From Nocardioides baculatus (GTDB taxonomy: Bacteria; Actinomycetota; Actinomycetes; Propionibacteriales; Nocardioidaceae): a stretch of 64,000 nucleotides of DNA. Every line of letters begins with the position of its first letter. Positions within the stretch are counted from its first letter, which is position 1. Positions 40,447-50,196 of this stretch are shown one piece after another. The notes under the pieces were generated by a model. It made no database searches. It had not been told where the DNA came from and was given only the letters and a program-made list of their open reading frames with translations. Both the position numbers and the translations under genes were made by a program. The stretch covers positions 652,103 through 716,102 of the forward strand of contig NZ_JAERSG010000003.1 in NCBI RefSeq assembly GCF_016735675.1, read 5' to 3'.

Positions 40447-41904
40447 TCAGGCCAGCTCGAAGGCTACGGAGCGGGACGTCGGGTCGGCCTGCACGAGCCT
40501 CACCTGGACCTCCTCGCCCAGCGGCAGGTCGGAGGAGCCGGAGACCCGGGCCTCGATGGCAGGGTCCTGGATGGTGACGTCGCCCTTCGAGGCGTCCTTC
40601 TCCTCGACCTCGACGACGACGGCGCTGAACGTCTCGCCCACGTGCTCCTTGAGCAGTTCGGCCTCGCAGAGGTCGACGATGGCGTTCTCGTAGGCGTTCG
40701 CGCGGCGGCCGGACTCACTCATGGTGTCGGGCAGCTCGTGCATCGCCGCTGTCACCCAGTCGGGTACGTCCGTCCCGGCACACAGCGCCACGCAGATCTC
40801 GCCGGCGTAGCGGTCGACCAGCCGGCGCAGGGGCGCGGTCACGTGGGCGTACTCCGCGGCGAGCGCCGCGTGCTGCGGCTGCTCGGGCAGCTCGCCGTTG
40901 AAGGTCACGTAGCCCGCGCCGCGCAGCAGCCGCGTGCAGGCGACGACCATCGCAGCGTGCGTCGGCCTCGACGGGTCGAGCGTGCGGATGAAGTCGGGGT
41001 AGAGCTGCTCGGCCGGCCAGTCGATGCCCAGCGCCCGGGCCGTGCGGTGCAGCCGCTGGACGTCCCGCGGGTCGGCGGGCGGCAGCGTGCGCAGGATGCC
41101 GACGCGGGCGTAGACCATCAGCGAGGCCGCCGCCATGCCGGTGAGCAGGGAGATCTGGGCGTTCCAGGTCTCGACGTCGGACAGGCGGCGGAACTCGAGC
41201 CGCCAGTGGCCGTCCTCCTCCACCAGCTCCTGCTCGGGCAGCGGGAGCGACACACCGCCGCGGGCCGCCTCGCGGGTCAGGCGCAGCTCGCCGACCTCCT
41301 GCAGGAGCCCCATCAGCTCGCTGGCGCGACCCGCGTCGATGTCGGCCTGGACGCCCTCGTAGGTCAGCTGCTCGCGCGAGCGCACGAGCGCGCGCGCCAC
41401 GTCGACGTCGTACCCCTCGCCGGTCTCGTCGACCCTGATCGTCCACAGCAGCGCGGGGCGGATCTCGTCGGGGAGCAGCGACGCCGCCCCCTCGCTCAGC
41501 ACCGGCGGGTGCAGCGGGACCTTGGAGTCCGCGCCGTAGAGCGTCTCGCCGCGCCGGTTAGCCTCGACGTCGACCGGGTCTCCGGGCGACACGAAGGCGG
41601 CCACGTCGGCGATGGCGTAGTGGACGATGTAGCCACCCTCCCGCTCGGGGTCGCGCGCGATGTGCATCGCCTGGTCGAGGTCCCTGGCGCCCTCGGGGTC
41701 GATCGTGACGAGCTCGATGTCCGTGCGGTCGAGCTCGGGGAGCCGCGGGTTCGCAGCGGCATCGGCGGCGGCCTTCTCGACCGCGTCGGGGAACTCCGGC
41801 GAGATCTTCTGCTGCTCCTGGATCGCTGCGATGCCGTCGCGCATCTCCTGAGCGCTCACGCTGTCGCCGCTCGCTCGGACCTTCACCACACGGTTGCTGG
41901 GCAT
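40447..41904 (-). CDS. RNB-domain exoribonuclease (RNase II/R family)
   Basis: A 485-residue protein, shorter than RNase R and typical of the single RNB protein in actinobacteria. The catalytic region IDPEGARDLDQAM holds the metal-binding aspartates near residue 70, followed by YAIADVAAFV and, later, THAAMVVACTRLLRG and the AHVTAPLRRLVDRYA motif. A short C-terminal S1-like segment may be present. It degrades RNA 3' to 5' processively. The ATG is 6 nt after a TAGGGT -10, so translation is probably leaderless. It ends convergently with the AbiEi-like gene after the repeat block. Confidence 0.9.
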   Translation of the reverse strand: MPSNRVVKVRASGDSVSAQEMRDGIAAIQEQQKISPEFPDAVEKAAADAAANPRLPELDRTDIELVTIDPEGARDLDQAMHIARDPEREGGYIVHYAIADVAAFVSPGDPVDVEANRRGETLYGADSKVPLHPPVLSEGAASLLPDEIRPALLWTIRVDETGEGYDVDVARALVRSREQLTYEGVQADIDAGRASELMGLLQEVGELRLTREAARGGVSLPLPEQELVEEDGHWRLEFRRLSDVETWNAQISLLTGMAAASLMVYARVGILRTLPPADPRDVQRLHRTARALGIDWPAEQLYPDFIRTLDPSRPTHAAMVVACTRLLRGAGYVTFNGELPEQPQHAALAAEYAHVTAPLRRLVDRYAGEICVALCAGTDVPDWVTAAMHELPDTMSESGRRANAYENAIVDLCEAELLKEHVGETFSAVVVEVEEKDASKGDVTIQDPAIEARVSGSSDLPLGEEVQVRLVQADPTSRSVAFELA

Positions 41905-41910
41905 GTCACG

Positions 41911-41916
41911 ACCCTA
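41911..41916 (-). promoter_or_regulatory. -10 of the ribonuclease promoter (leaderless)
   Basis: TAGGGT on the minus strand is followed by CGTGAC and the ATG at 41904, a spacing of exactly 6 nt. Confidence 0.55.
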
Positions 41917-42012
41917 GCCGGGCGCGACGGAGTCGCTCACGGCGTGGGGCGGGAGGTTGAGCGACCGCGCGTCGAAACCAGACCCATGAGGTGTGACCGC
42001 CTCATCCGCACC

Positions 42013-42018
42013 TAACCT
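42013..42018 (+). promoter_or_regulatory. -10 of the yaaA promoter (leaderless)
   Basis: TAACCT is followed by GTGCCG and the GTG at 42025. This spacing decides the start over the GTG at 42019. Confidence 0.6.
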
Positions 42019-42024
42019 GTGCCG

Positions 42025-42804
42025 GTGCTGATCCTGCTGCCGCCCAGCGAGGGCAAGACCGCTCCCCGCCGCGGCAAGCCGCTCGACCTCGCGTCGCTGT
42101 CGTCGCCGACCCTCACCGAGACGCGGACGACGCTGCTGCGGGCGCTGACCGACCTCTGCCGCGACGACCCCGACCGGGCCGCCGGCGTGCTCGGGCTCGG
42201 TGCCGGCCAGCTCGACCTCGTCGACCGCAACGCCGGCCTGGTGTCGGCGCCGACCGCTCGGGCCGACGCGATCTACACCGGCGTCCTCTACGACGCGCTC
42301 GGCTTCGACTCCCTCTCCCCCGCCGCCCGTCGGCGCGCCACCGCCCGGGTCGCGGTGACCAGCTCGCTCTTCGGCATCGTCCGGCCCGGCGACCGGATCC
42401 CGGCCTACCGGCTCTCCGGCGACGCCACGCTGCCCGGCACCGGCTCGGTCGCCGGCGCCTGGCGCGACGTCCTCGGCGTCGCCGTCCGCGAGGCCGTCGG
42501 CAGCGGGCTGCTCGTCGACCTCCGCTCCGGGACGTACGCCGCGTTCTGGCGCCCGGAGCCCGACCTCGCGCGCCGCGTGGCGACCGTCCGGGTGCTCCAC
42601 GAGTCCGGTGGCAGGCGGACCGTCGTGAGCCACTTCAACAAGGCGACCAAGGGTCGCATCGTCCGCGCGCTGCTCGAGGACGGCGCCAACCCGGGCACGC
42701 CCACGGCGCTCGCCGCCACCCTCGAGCGCCTCGGCTGGAGCGTCGAGGTCGGCGAGCGCACGGCCAGGGGCACCCAGCTCGACGTGGTCGTCAGCGAGGT
42801 CTGA
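42025..42804 (+). CDS. yaaA: YaaA family protein (peroxide stress, DUF328)
   Basis: A 259-residue YaaA homologue, close to the usual family length. It starts MLILLPPSEGKT, matching the family N-terminus MLILLSPAK, with IYTGVLYDALGFDSLS and SSLFGIVRPGDRIPAYRL inside and VVSHFNKATKGRIVR near the end. E. coli YaaA lowers free iron during peroxide stress and binds DNA. It is divergent from the ribonuclease gene. A hairpin follows at 42808-42833. Confidence 0.88.
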   Translation: MLILLPPSEGKTAPRRGKPLDLASLSSPTLTETRTTLLRALTDLCRDDPDRAAGVLGLGAGQLDLVDRNAGLVSAPTARADAIYTGVLYDALGFDSLSPAARRRATARVAVTSSLFGIVRPGDRIPAYRLSGDATLPGTGSVAGAWRDVLGVAVREAVGSGLLVDLRSGTYAAFWRPEPDLARRVATVRVLHESGGRRTVVSHFNKATKGRIVRALLEDGANPGTPTALAATLERLGWSVEVGERTARGTQLDVVVSEV

Positions 42805-42807
42805 GCG

Positions 42808-42833
42808 CCGCTGCTGAGCCCGCGAAGCAGCGG
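42808..42833 (+). terminator. Possible terminator after yaaA
   Basis: CCGCTGCT pairs with AGCAGCGG across a 10-nt loop, 3 bp after the stop codon. No U-tract. Confidence 0.5.
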
Positions 42834-42907
42834 ATCAGCACAGAGATTGAGGAGCGTCGGCGCGGACAGGAGCGCAGCGACGGGCCGTGCGACGCGTCAC
42901 GAAATCA

Positions 42908-44002
42908 CTACCGCAGCGGGATCGCGTCGGTCGCCTCGAGCGGGTCCATCCCGCACAGCGCCAGCAGGTCCGCGATGATCGAGCGGACCTGGGCGAGGAT
43001 CACCTCGGCCGACAGGTCGTCGCTGTGCTCGACGGCCGCCGTGGCGTGCGCGAGCGTGATCAGGTCGTCGATGACCGCCGTCGCCATCCGGTCCTCGACG
43101 AGCTCGGCGGCCACCCTGTCGGTGAGCACCGCGAGGTCGCGCATCAGGGCGGCGTACGACGTCGGGACGGGCTCACGCCGGTAGCAGGCGACCGCCACAC
43201 GTCGTACGACGACGCGGGTGTTGCGCAGCGCGACGTCGAGCGGCTCGACGAGCTCGGCGAGCTGGCGCTGGTGCTCGCCGTGGCGGCGCCGGAAGGGCGA
43301 CGAGCTCACGATCGACAGCCCCTCCTCGGAGGCGGCCCGCAGCTCCGCGATGAGCACGTCCGTCGAGCGGGCGTCGCGCAGCATCGCGAGCGCGCGGTCG
43401 ACGTCACCGTCGCCGAGCCGGTCGGCGGCGCAGCGCAGCAGCTCGGCGATCTTGCGGACGACCACGGCCGCCTGGTCACGCGGTTTGCGCAGCGGCGCCC
43501 GCGGGACGACGGTCGCCGCGACCAGGGCCACCCCACCGCCGATCAGGGCGTCGGTCCAGCGCAGGAAGGCGGCGCCCGGAGCGGGCGCGAGCGCCGCGAC
43601 CACGATCCCCTGCACCGCGGCCTGGATGACGATGAGCTGGGCGGCGTCGAGCAGCAGGGCGATCGACATCCCGCACGCCACGATGACGGCGATCTGGACG
43701 CCGCCGGACCCGATGAGGTGCGTGAGCGTGTCGCCGAGCAGCACGCCGAGAGCGACCCCGATGGTCACCTCGGCGACCCGGCGCTGCCGCTGGCCGTAGG
43801 ACATCCCGAGCGAGACGACCGCCGCGATGGGCGCGAAGAACGGCAGCGTGTGGTCGAAGACGTCCTTCGCCAACCACCACGCGACGCCGGCGGCGATCGC
43901 GCACTGACCGATCACCCAGCCCTTGGACCGCAGCCGGGTGACGCGGGCGCGCAGCGACAGGCGGCTGCGCTCCGCCATCACGTCGGCGTCCGGCAGGCGC
44001 AC
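42908..44002 (-). CDS. FUSC-family membrane protein (aromatic acid exporter-like)
   Basis: A 364-residue protein with about five to six membrane helices in residues 30-170 (VIGQCAIAAGVAWWLA, FFAPIAAVVSLGMSYG, and others) and a cytoplasmic helical C-terminal half. The pattern with GMSYGQRQRRVAEVTIGVALGVLLGD matches fusaric acid resistance-like proteins, which export aromatic or toxic acids. GTG start. It is the last gene of a minus-strand run, 13 bp after the zinc-ribbon gene. Function in this organism is unknown. Confidence 0.8.
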   Translation of the reverse strand: MRLPDADVMAERSRLSLRARVTRLRSKGWVIGQCAIAAGVAWWLAKDVFDHTLPFFAPIAAVVSLGMSYGQRQRRVAEVTIGVALGVLLGDTLTHLIGSGGVQIAVIVACGMSIALLLDAAQLIVIQAAVQGIVVAALAPAPGAAFLRWTDALIGGGVALVAATVVPRAPLRKPRDQAAVVVRKIAELLRCAADRLGDGDVDRALAMLRDARSTDVLIAELRAASEEGLSIVSSSPFRRRHGEHQRQLAELVEPLDVALRNTRVVVRRVAVACYRREPVPTSYAALMRDLAVLTDRVAAELVEDRMATAVIDDLITLAHATAAVEHSDDLSAEVILAQVRSIIADLLALCGMDPLEATDAIPLR

Positions 44003-44015
44003 GACGAGGAGCTCC

Positions 44016-44756
44016 CTAGAGTCCCGACTCGTCGGTGCGCACCAGGATGCGCTGGCACTCCTCGCACCGGATGACCTCGTCGGCCGGCGCGGAGCGGATC
44101 CGCGACAGCTCGGAGGCGTCGAGGCTCATGTTGCAGCCACCGCACTGGCGGGCACGGAGCAGCGCTGCGCCGACCCCCTTCTGCTCGCGCAGCCGCTCGT
44201 AGAGCGCCATCAGGTCGTCGGGCATGCCCTCGGTCGCCGGGCCGCGGGCGGCCTGGACCTCGGTCAGCGACGCATCGATCGCCGCCTGCTTCTCGTCGCG
44301 CTGGGTGGTCAGCTCGGCCAGCCGCGCGTCGATGTCCTCGGCGCGGATGCCGAGTCCGTCGAGCACCTGCTGGGCCTCCTCGAGCGCCTCCATCACCTCG
44401 AGCTCGGCGTCCTCGAGCGTCGAGATCCGGCGCTCCAGCGAGACCAGCTCGTGCTGCATCCGCTCGAGGTCCTTGGGGTTGGTGATCTGACCGCTGTCCA
44501 TCCGGTTGCGGTCGCGCTCACGCCGGGTCCTGACCTGCTCGACCTCGCGGTCGGCCTTGGTCTGCTCGACGGTGAGGTCGTCGACGACGATGCGGGCATC
44601 GCGCACCTGGTCGGTGAGCGCGGTGCGCTCGGCGGTGAGCGTCGCGATCTCGGCGAGCTCGGGCAGGTGCGCACGCTGGTGGCGCAGCTGGGCGGCGCGC
44701 GAGTCGAGGTCGGCGACGTCGAGGAGCTTGACCTGGTGGGTGGGATCGGCCTTCAA
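44016..44756 (-). CDS. C4-type zinc-ribbon coiled-coil protein
   Basis: A 246-residue protein: a long helical coiled coil (about residues 10-170, heptads rich in Glu, Arg and Leu) and a C-terminal zinc ribbon with CGGC and CEEC pairs. The family is usually encoded beside Nif3-like proteins, as here. A TTG start at 44756 was chosen because it follows AGGAGAGCCG and gives MKADPTHQVKLLDV, the typical family start; ATG codons upstream lie inside the Nif3 gene region. It may act as a nucleic-acid-binding or chaperone-like factor; its molecular role is not known. Confidence 0.85.
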   Translation of the reverse strand: MKADPTHQVKLLDVADLDSRAAQLRHQRAHLPELAEIATLTAERTALTDQVRDARIVVDDLTVEQTKADREVEQVRTRRERDRNRMDSGQITNPKDLERMQHELVSLERRISTLEDAELEVMEALEEAQQVLDGLGIRAEDIDARLAELTTQRDEKQAAIDASLTEVQAARGPATEGMPDDLMALYERLREQKGVGAALLRARQCGGCNMSLDASELSRIRSAPADEVIRCEECQRILVRTDESGL

Positions 44757-44775
44757 CGGCTCTCCTGTTACGGCT

Positions 44776-45576
44776 TCAGTGGCGGAACGTCCACGGGTCG
44801 GTGCACTGCGTGCTGACCCGGGTCTCGACCCTATCGCCCAGCGCATCGCGCAGCCGACCCTCCACCACCGGGAGCCAGGTCCACTCCGCCGCCCAGTGCG
44901 CGACGTCCACCAGCGCCGCTCCGCCGTGCTCGAGGAACTCGCCGGCCCGGTGGTGCCGCAGGTCGCTCGTCACGAACACGTCGACGTCCGCACCGACGAG
45001 CTCGTCGAGCAGGAAGTCACCCGCACCGCCGCACACCGCGACCCGCCGCACCGGACGGTCCGACTCCCCCGCGACGCGTACGCCGTGGGCGGTCGTCGGC
45101 AGTGCCTCCGCGACCTGCGCGGCGAAGGCGCCGAGCGTCGTCTCCTCGACCGTGCCGACCCGGCCGACGCCCGTGGCCGATCCCGGCGCCGAGGGCCGGA
45201 GCGGTGCGAGGTCGCGCAGCCCCAGGGCGTACGCCATCGACTCCGAGACGCCGGACAGGGCCTGGTCGGCGTTGGTGTGCGCGGTCAGCAGCGCGCAGCC
45301 GCCCGAGGTCAGCACGTGGAGCGTGCGCCCCTTGGGGGTGATGGCCGCGACCGAGCTCACGGGCGTGAGGTGGAGCGGGTGGTGCACGACGAGCAGGTCA
45401 GCGCCCCACTCGACGGCCTCGCGAGCCACCTCGATCGTCGGGTCGACGGCGAACATCACCCTGCCGACCTCGGCGTCCGGCGCACCCGCCACGAGCCCGA
45501 CGGCGTCGAAGTCCATCGCCGTGTCGGTCGGGTACCACTCGTGCAGCAGGTTGACGACCTCACCCAGCGTCAGCAT
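44776..45576 (-). CDS. Nif3-like (YbgI/YqfO) metal-binding protein
   Basis: A 266-residue dinuclear-metal family protein. LLVVHHPLHL gives the first metal His pair, TAHTNAD a further His/Asp, and LVDVAHWAAEW the C-terminal His and Glu. The family is often named GTP cyclohydrolase I type 2, but activity is weakly supported. ATG at 45576 was chosen because it lies 6 nt after GATACT and starts MLTLGEVVNLLHEW. It is followed 19 bp later by the zinc-ribbon gene. Confidence 0.88.
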   Translation of the reverse strand: MLTLGEVVNLLHEWYPTDTAMDFDAVGLVAGAPDAEVGRVMFAVDPTIEVAREAVEWGADLLVVHHPLHLTPVSSVAAITPKGRTLHVLTSGGCALLTAHTNADQALSGVSESMAYALGLRDLAPLRPSAPGSATGVGRVGTVEETTLGAFAAQVAEALPTTAHGVRVAGESDRPVRRVAVCGGAGDFLLDELVGADVDVFVTSDLRHHRAGEFLEHGGAALVDVAHWAAEWTWLPVVEGRLRDALGDRVETRVSTQCTDPWTFRH

Positions 45577-45582
45577 GGCGCC

Positions 45583-45588
45583 AGTATC
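45583..45588 (-). promoter_or_regulatory. -10 of the Nif3 promoter (leaderless)
   Basis: GATACT on the minus strand is followed by GGCGCC and the ATG at 45576. Confidence 0.55.
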
Positions 45589-45597
45589 GAGCACCGG

Positions 45598-47139
<1,542 letters not shown>

Positions 47140-47145
47140 GCCGAC

Positions 47146-47151
47146 ACCCTG
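47146..47151 (-). promoter_or_regulatory. -10 of the acyl-CoA synthetase promoter (leaderless)
   Basis: CAGGGT on the minus strand is followed by GTCGGC and the ATG at 47139. The hexamer lies 35 bp downstream of the tRNA 3' end, so tRNA read-through is also possible. Confidence 0.45.
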
Positions 47152-47185
47152 CCACGCGTTGGTTGGCTCGTGGCTGGGCGTGACG

Positions 47186-47260
47186 TGGTGCGTCGGGACG
47201 GTTTCGAACCGCCGACCGCTCGGGTGTAAACCGAGTGCTCTACCGCTGAGCTACCGACGC
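47186..47260 (-). tRNA. tRNA-Val (anticodon UAC)
   Basis: The reverse complement folds as a cloverleaf: acceptor GCGTCGG/CCGACGC, T-loop with GGTTCGAAACC, and anticodon stem-loop CTCGG-TTTACAC-CCGAG, whose loop positions 34-36 read UAC (codons GUA, GUG). The CCA end is encoded at 47188-47186. The gene lies between ahpE and the acyl-CoA synthetase, both on the same strand. Confidence 0.93.
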
Positions 47261-47332
47261 GGGACGGCACAGACTACGGGAGCCCACACCGGGCGCGGAA
47301 ACCGCACGCGCAGGCGTGAAATGAAATGAGTC

Positions 47333-47364
47333 GAGCCGCTGGCGTCTCGGGTCACCAGCGGCTC
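47333..47364 (-). terminator. Terminator hairpin between ahpE and tRNA-Val
   Basis: GAGCCGCTGG pairs with CCAGCGGCTC across a 12-nt loop. On the minus strand it is followed by ACTCATTTCATTTCACGCC, a U-rich stretch, 91 bp after the ahpE stop. The TCATTTCACGCC tail is shared with the hairpin after the 5S rRNA (63840-63869). Confidence 0.75.
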
Positions 47365-47455
47365 AACAAGAAGAAGATTACACCACTCGCCAAACCCGGC
47401 AGCGGAAACCGAAAATCCACCCACATCGGTCTAGACCGGAGCGTGGACCAGCGCC

Positions 47456-47929
47456 TCAGGACACCGCCGCGTGGAGCTCGCGCAGGTGCTCGTCGAGGTC
47501 GCGCCCGTCGGGGTTGGCGTTGTGCACCGACCACGTCAGGCGGCCCTCCCGGTCCACGACGTACGACGACCGGCGCGGGGCGCCCTTCACCTGGTCGAAC
47601 ACCTCGTAGGCCGAGGCCACCGCGCCGTGGGGCCAGAAGTCGGAGAGCAGCGGGAAGTTGAGCCCCTCCGCCTCCGCGAAGGACCGCAGGGCGTAGACCG
47701 GGTCGCACGACAGCGCCAGCACCTCGGTGTCGAACGTGAGGAACTCGTCGAGCCGGTCGCGCACGCCGGACAGCTCACCGGTGCACACGCCGGTGAAGGC
47801 GAACGGGAAGAACATCAGCGCCACGGCCTTGCGCCCGCGGAAGTCACTGAGCCGGACGTCCTGGCCGAACTGGTCGCGCAGCGCGAAGTCGGGGGCCTCG
47901 TCACCGATGCACAGCCCCTCGCGCGTCAC
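47456..47929 (-). CDS. ahpE: One-cysteine peroxiredoxin AhpE
   Basis: A 157-residue peroxiredoxin. The active site FPFAFTGVCTGEL has the peroxidatic Cys in the P-x-x-x-T-x-x-C context. The LLSDFWPHGAVASAYEVF segment closely resembles mycobacterial AhpE. No resolving cysteine of the 2-Cys type is evident. It reduces peroxides with the help of a mycoredoxin-type donor in relatives. The GTG at 47929 overlaps the stop of the ligase gene. A terminator lies at 47333-47364. Confidence 0.9.
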   Translation of the reverse strand: MTREGLCIGDEAPDFALRDQFGQDVRLSDFRGRKAVALMFFPFAFTGVCTGELSGVRDRLDEFLTFDTEVLALSCDPVYALRSFAEAEGLNFPLLSDFWPHGAVASAYEVFDQVKGAPRRSSYVVDREGRLTWSVHNANPDGRDLDEHLRELHAAVS

Positions 47930-49575
47930 CCCTGCTCCTTGCCGGAGGTCTCGGCCAGCTCGCGCTTGAGGACCTTGCCGGTCGCGTTGCGCGGCAGCTC
48001 GTCGAGGAACACGATCTCGCGCGGCACCTTGAAGCGGGCGAGGTGCGCCTTCACGTGCTCGCGGAGCTGGTCCTCGGTGACGTCCCCCGAGCGCACCACG
48101 AAGGCGCGCAGCCGCTGGCCGTAGTCGTCGTCCGCCACGCCGATGGCGGCGACCTCGTGGACGTGCTCGTGGGCCACGAGGCAGTCCTCCACCTCCTGCG
48201 GGAAGACGTTCTCCCCTCCCGAGACGATCATGTCGTCGTCGCGGCCGGCGACGTGCAGGCGGCCGGCCTCGTCGTAGTAGCCGACGTCGCCGGACGACAT
48301 CAGGCCGTCGACGACCTCCTTGTGGCCGCCGTTGGTGTAGCCCTCGAAGAGCAGGCCGTTGCCGACGAAGATCCGGCCGGTCTCCCCCGGCGGGAGCTCG
48401 CTCCCGTCCTCGCCGAGGATCTTCACGACCGTGCCGTGCGGCGGCCTGCCCGCGGAGCTCGGGTCGGCGCGGAGGTCCTCCGGCGTGGCGATCGAGGCGT
48501 AGGCCACCTCGGTCGAGCCGTAGATGTTGTAGAGGTTGTCGCCGAAGCGGTCCATCCAGGCCTCGGCGAGCGTCGCCGGCAGGGCCGACCCGGACGACGC
48601 GACGACCTGGACGCGGCCGAGGTCGATCCCGTCGAGCACCTCGGGCTCGAGCGCCAGCATCCGCTGGAGCATCACCGGGATCACCACCATCGACTGGCAG
48701 CGCTCGTCCTGCGCGGTCCGCAGCGCCGTCGCGGGGTCGAACGTGCGCCGCAGCACGACGGTCGAGCCCAGGAGCATCGCGAGCGCCAGGTGGGCGAAGC
48801 CCCACGTGTGGAAGAGCGGTGCGGCGATGTGCGTACGCCACCCGGCGCGTAGCGGCATCCGCGACAGCAGCGAGACGGCCGCGTCGATGCCGGCCTCCTT
48901 GCGGGGCGCACCCTTGGGCGTGCCGGTGGTGCCGCTGGTGAGGATCACGATGCGGGCGTGGCGGTCGGGCGGCTGCAGGTCGCCCTCGTCGTACGCCGTC
49001 ACGAGCTGCTCGAGCGTCTCGAGCCCGTCGGGCCTGTCGCTGGCGTCGCCGTCGGTCCAGGCGAGGAGCCGCTTCTCGACGTGGGCGCCCGCCAGCAGGC
49101 CGGTGAACTCCTCGTCGTGGACGACCAGGCTCGGCGCCTCGCGCTCGAGCACGTCGACGAGCTGGGGTCCGGCGAAGGCGGTGTTGAGGTAGAGGATGTC
49201 GGCGCCCAGCTTGGCCACGGCGATCGAGGCGTCGATGAACCCGCGGTGGTTGCGACACATCACCGCGACCGAGTCACCCTCCTTGACGCCACGCTCGGCG
49301 AGGGCGCGCGCGAGGGAGTTCGAGCGACGGTGCAGCTCACCCCAGGTGAGCTCGCCGAGCTCGTCGACGACACCCACCTGGTGGGGCGAGCGCGCCGCCA
49401 GCGTCGCGAACCCGCCGGCGGGACCGGTGCCCCAGCGGGCGACGACGAGGCCGATCGTGGCGAGCGTGCGCGGGCCGTAGGGCCGGATCACGCCGGCCCT
49501 GCCGAGCACGCGGACGGTGGTGCCCACGCCGGACAGGGCGCCAGTGAGGGTGCCGGCCAGGTCGCGCCCGATCAC
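47926..49575 (-). CDS. AMP-forming acyl-CoA synthetase (long-chain type)
   Basis: A 549-residue ANL enzyme with ILTSGTTGTPKGAPRKE, IYGSTEVAYASIA, SSGDVGYYDEAGRLHVAGRDDDMIVSGGENV (in separate stretches) and NATGKVLKRE. The N-terminal 60 residues with TVRVLGRAGVIRPYGP are seen in long-chain acyl-CoA synthetases of actinobacteria. It sits between the DUF3052 gene (4-bp overlap) and ahpE (4-bp overlap), an insertion relative to the M. tuberculosis order. Confidence 0.88.
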   Translation of the reverse strand: MIGRDLAGTLTGALSGVGTTVRVLGRAGVIRPYGPRTLATIGLVVARWGTGPAGGFATLAARSPHQVGVVDELGELTWGELHRRSNSLARALAERGVKEGDSVAVMCRNHRGFIDASIAVAKLGADILYLNTAFAGPQLVDVLEREAPSLVVHDEEFTGLLAGAHVEKRLLAWTDGDASDRPDGLETLEQLVTAYDEGDLQPPDRHARIVILTSGTTGTPKGAPRKEAGIDAAVSLLSRMPLRAGWRTHIAAPLFHTWGFAHLALAMLLGSTVVLRRTFDPATALRTAQDERCQSMVVIPVMLQRMLALEPEVLDGIDLGRVQVVASSGSALPATLAEAWMDRFGDNLYNIYGSTEVAYASIATPEDLRADPSSAGRPPHGTVVKILGEDGSELPPGETGRIFVGNGLLFEGYTNGGHKEVVDGLMSSGDVGYYDEAGRLHVAGRDDDMIVSGGENVFPQEVEDCLVAHEHVHEVAAIGVADDDYGQRLRAFVVRSGDVTEDQLREHVKAHLARFKVPREIVFLDELPRNATGKVLKRELAETSGKEQG

Positions 49576-50000
49576 GCGGGCGTCTTCGGCGCGACCAGCC
49601 GCGTGGCCTGCCAGTCCTTGCTGACAGCCGCGGTCGTGGTCTGCGAGAGGCCGGCGATCGGCGCGGCCTCCGTGACATCGGCGGCGTCGACGCTGCCGGA
49701 GCGGCCCACCTTGGGCGTGAGCAGCCAGATCGAGCCACCGCCGACGAGGTCGGTCAGCGCGTCGACCAGGCCGTCGACCAGGTCACCGTCGTCGTCGCGC
49801 CACCACAGCAGCACGGCGTCGACCACGTTGCCGTAGTCACCGTCGACCATGTCGGCGTCGATGACGTCCTCGATCGCGACGCGCAGCTCGTCGTCGGTGT
49901 CCTCGTCCCAGCCGAGTTCCTGCACGACCATGCCGGGCTTGAGACCCAGCCGGTCCCCCATGCCGGTCGCCTGGGCGGAATCGCCCACCGTCGAGCTCAC
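49572..50000 (-). CDS. DUF3052 protein
   Basis: A 142-residue small acidic protein with GLKPGMVVQELGWDEDTDDELR, split here as GLKPGMVVQELGW, and LLWWRDDDGDLVDGLVDAL. DUF3052 is an actinobacterial family of unknown role. It is normally encoded divergently from aceE, as here and in mycobacteria (Rv2239c beside the aceE gene Rv2241). The GTG at 50000 follows GGAGGCACTGC. It heads a three-gene operon with an acyl-CoA synthetase and ahpE. Confidence 0.88.
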   Translation of the reverse strand: MSSTVGDSAQATGMGDRLGLKPGMVVQELGWDEDTDDELRVAIEDVIDADMVDGDYGNVVDAVLLWWRDDDGDLVDGLVDALTDLVGGGSIWLLTPKVGRSGSVDAADVTEAAPIAGLSQTTTAAVSKDWQATRLVAPKTPA

Positions 50001-50146
50001 GCAGTGCCTCCAATGTCAGGGTCCCCGGCGGTGTGCCCGCCGAGGTGCCCCATAGTCCACCCGAACACCGGATGAGCCGCAACCCCGGGCCGCCCAGCGG
50101 GACGCGGCGGGGGGCCGGTGGGGGCGGCACGGGGCGCTCCGTGGGA

Positions 50147-50160
50147 CTACCGATGGGTAG
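50147..50160. promoter_or_regulatory. Palindrome upstream of aceE
   Basis: CTACC-GATG-GGTAG is a perfect 5-bp inverted repeat. Its centre is about 43 bp before the leaderless aceE start. It resembles a short-spaced version of the EPS-island motif (TACC...GGTA). Binding by a regulator is an inference. Confidence 0.4.
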
Positions 50161-50184
50161 ATTTCGTGGCGCCGGGGCGCGTGA

Positions 50185-50190
50185 CACCAT
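50185..50190 (+). promoter_or_regulatory. -10 of the aceE promoter (leaderless)
   Basis: CACCAT is followed by GAGCCT and the GTG at 50197. Confidence 0.5.
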
Positions 50191-50196
50191 GAGCCT

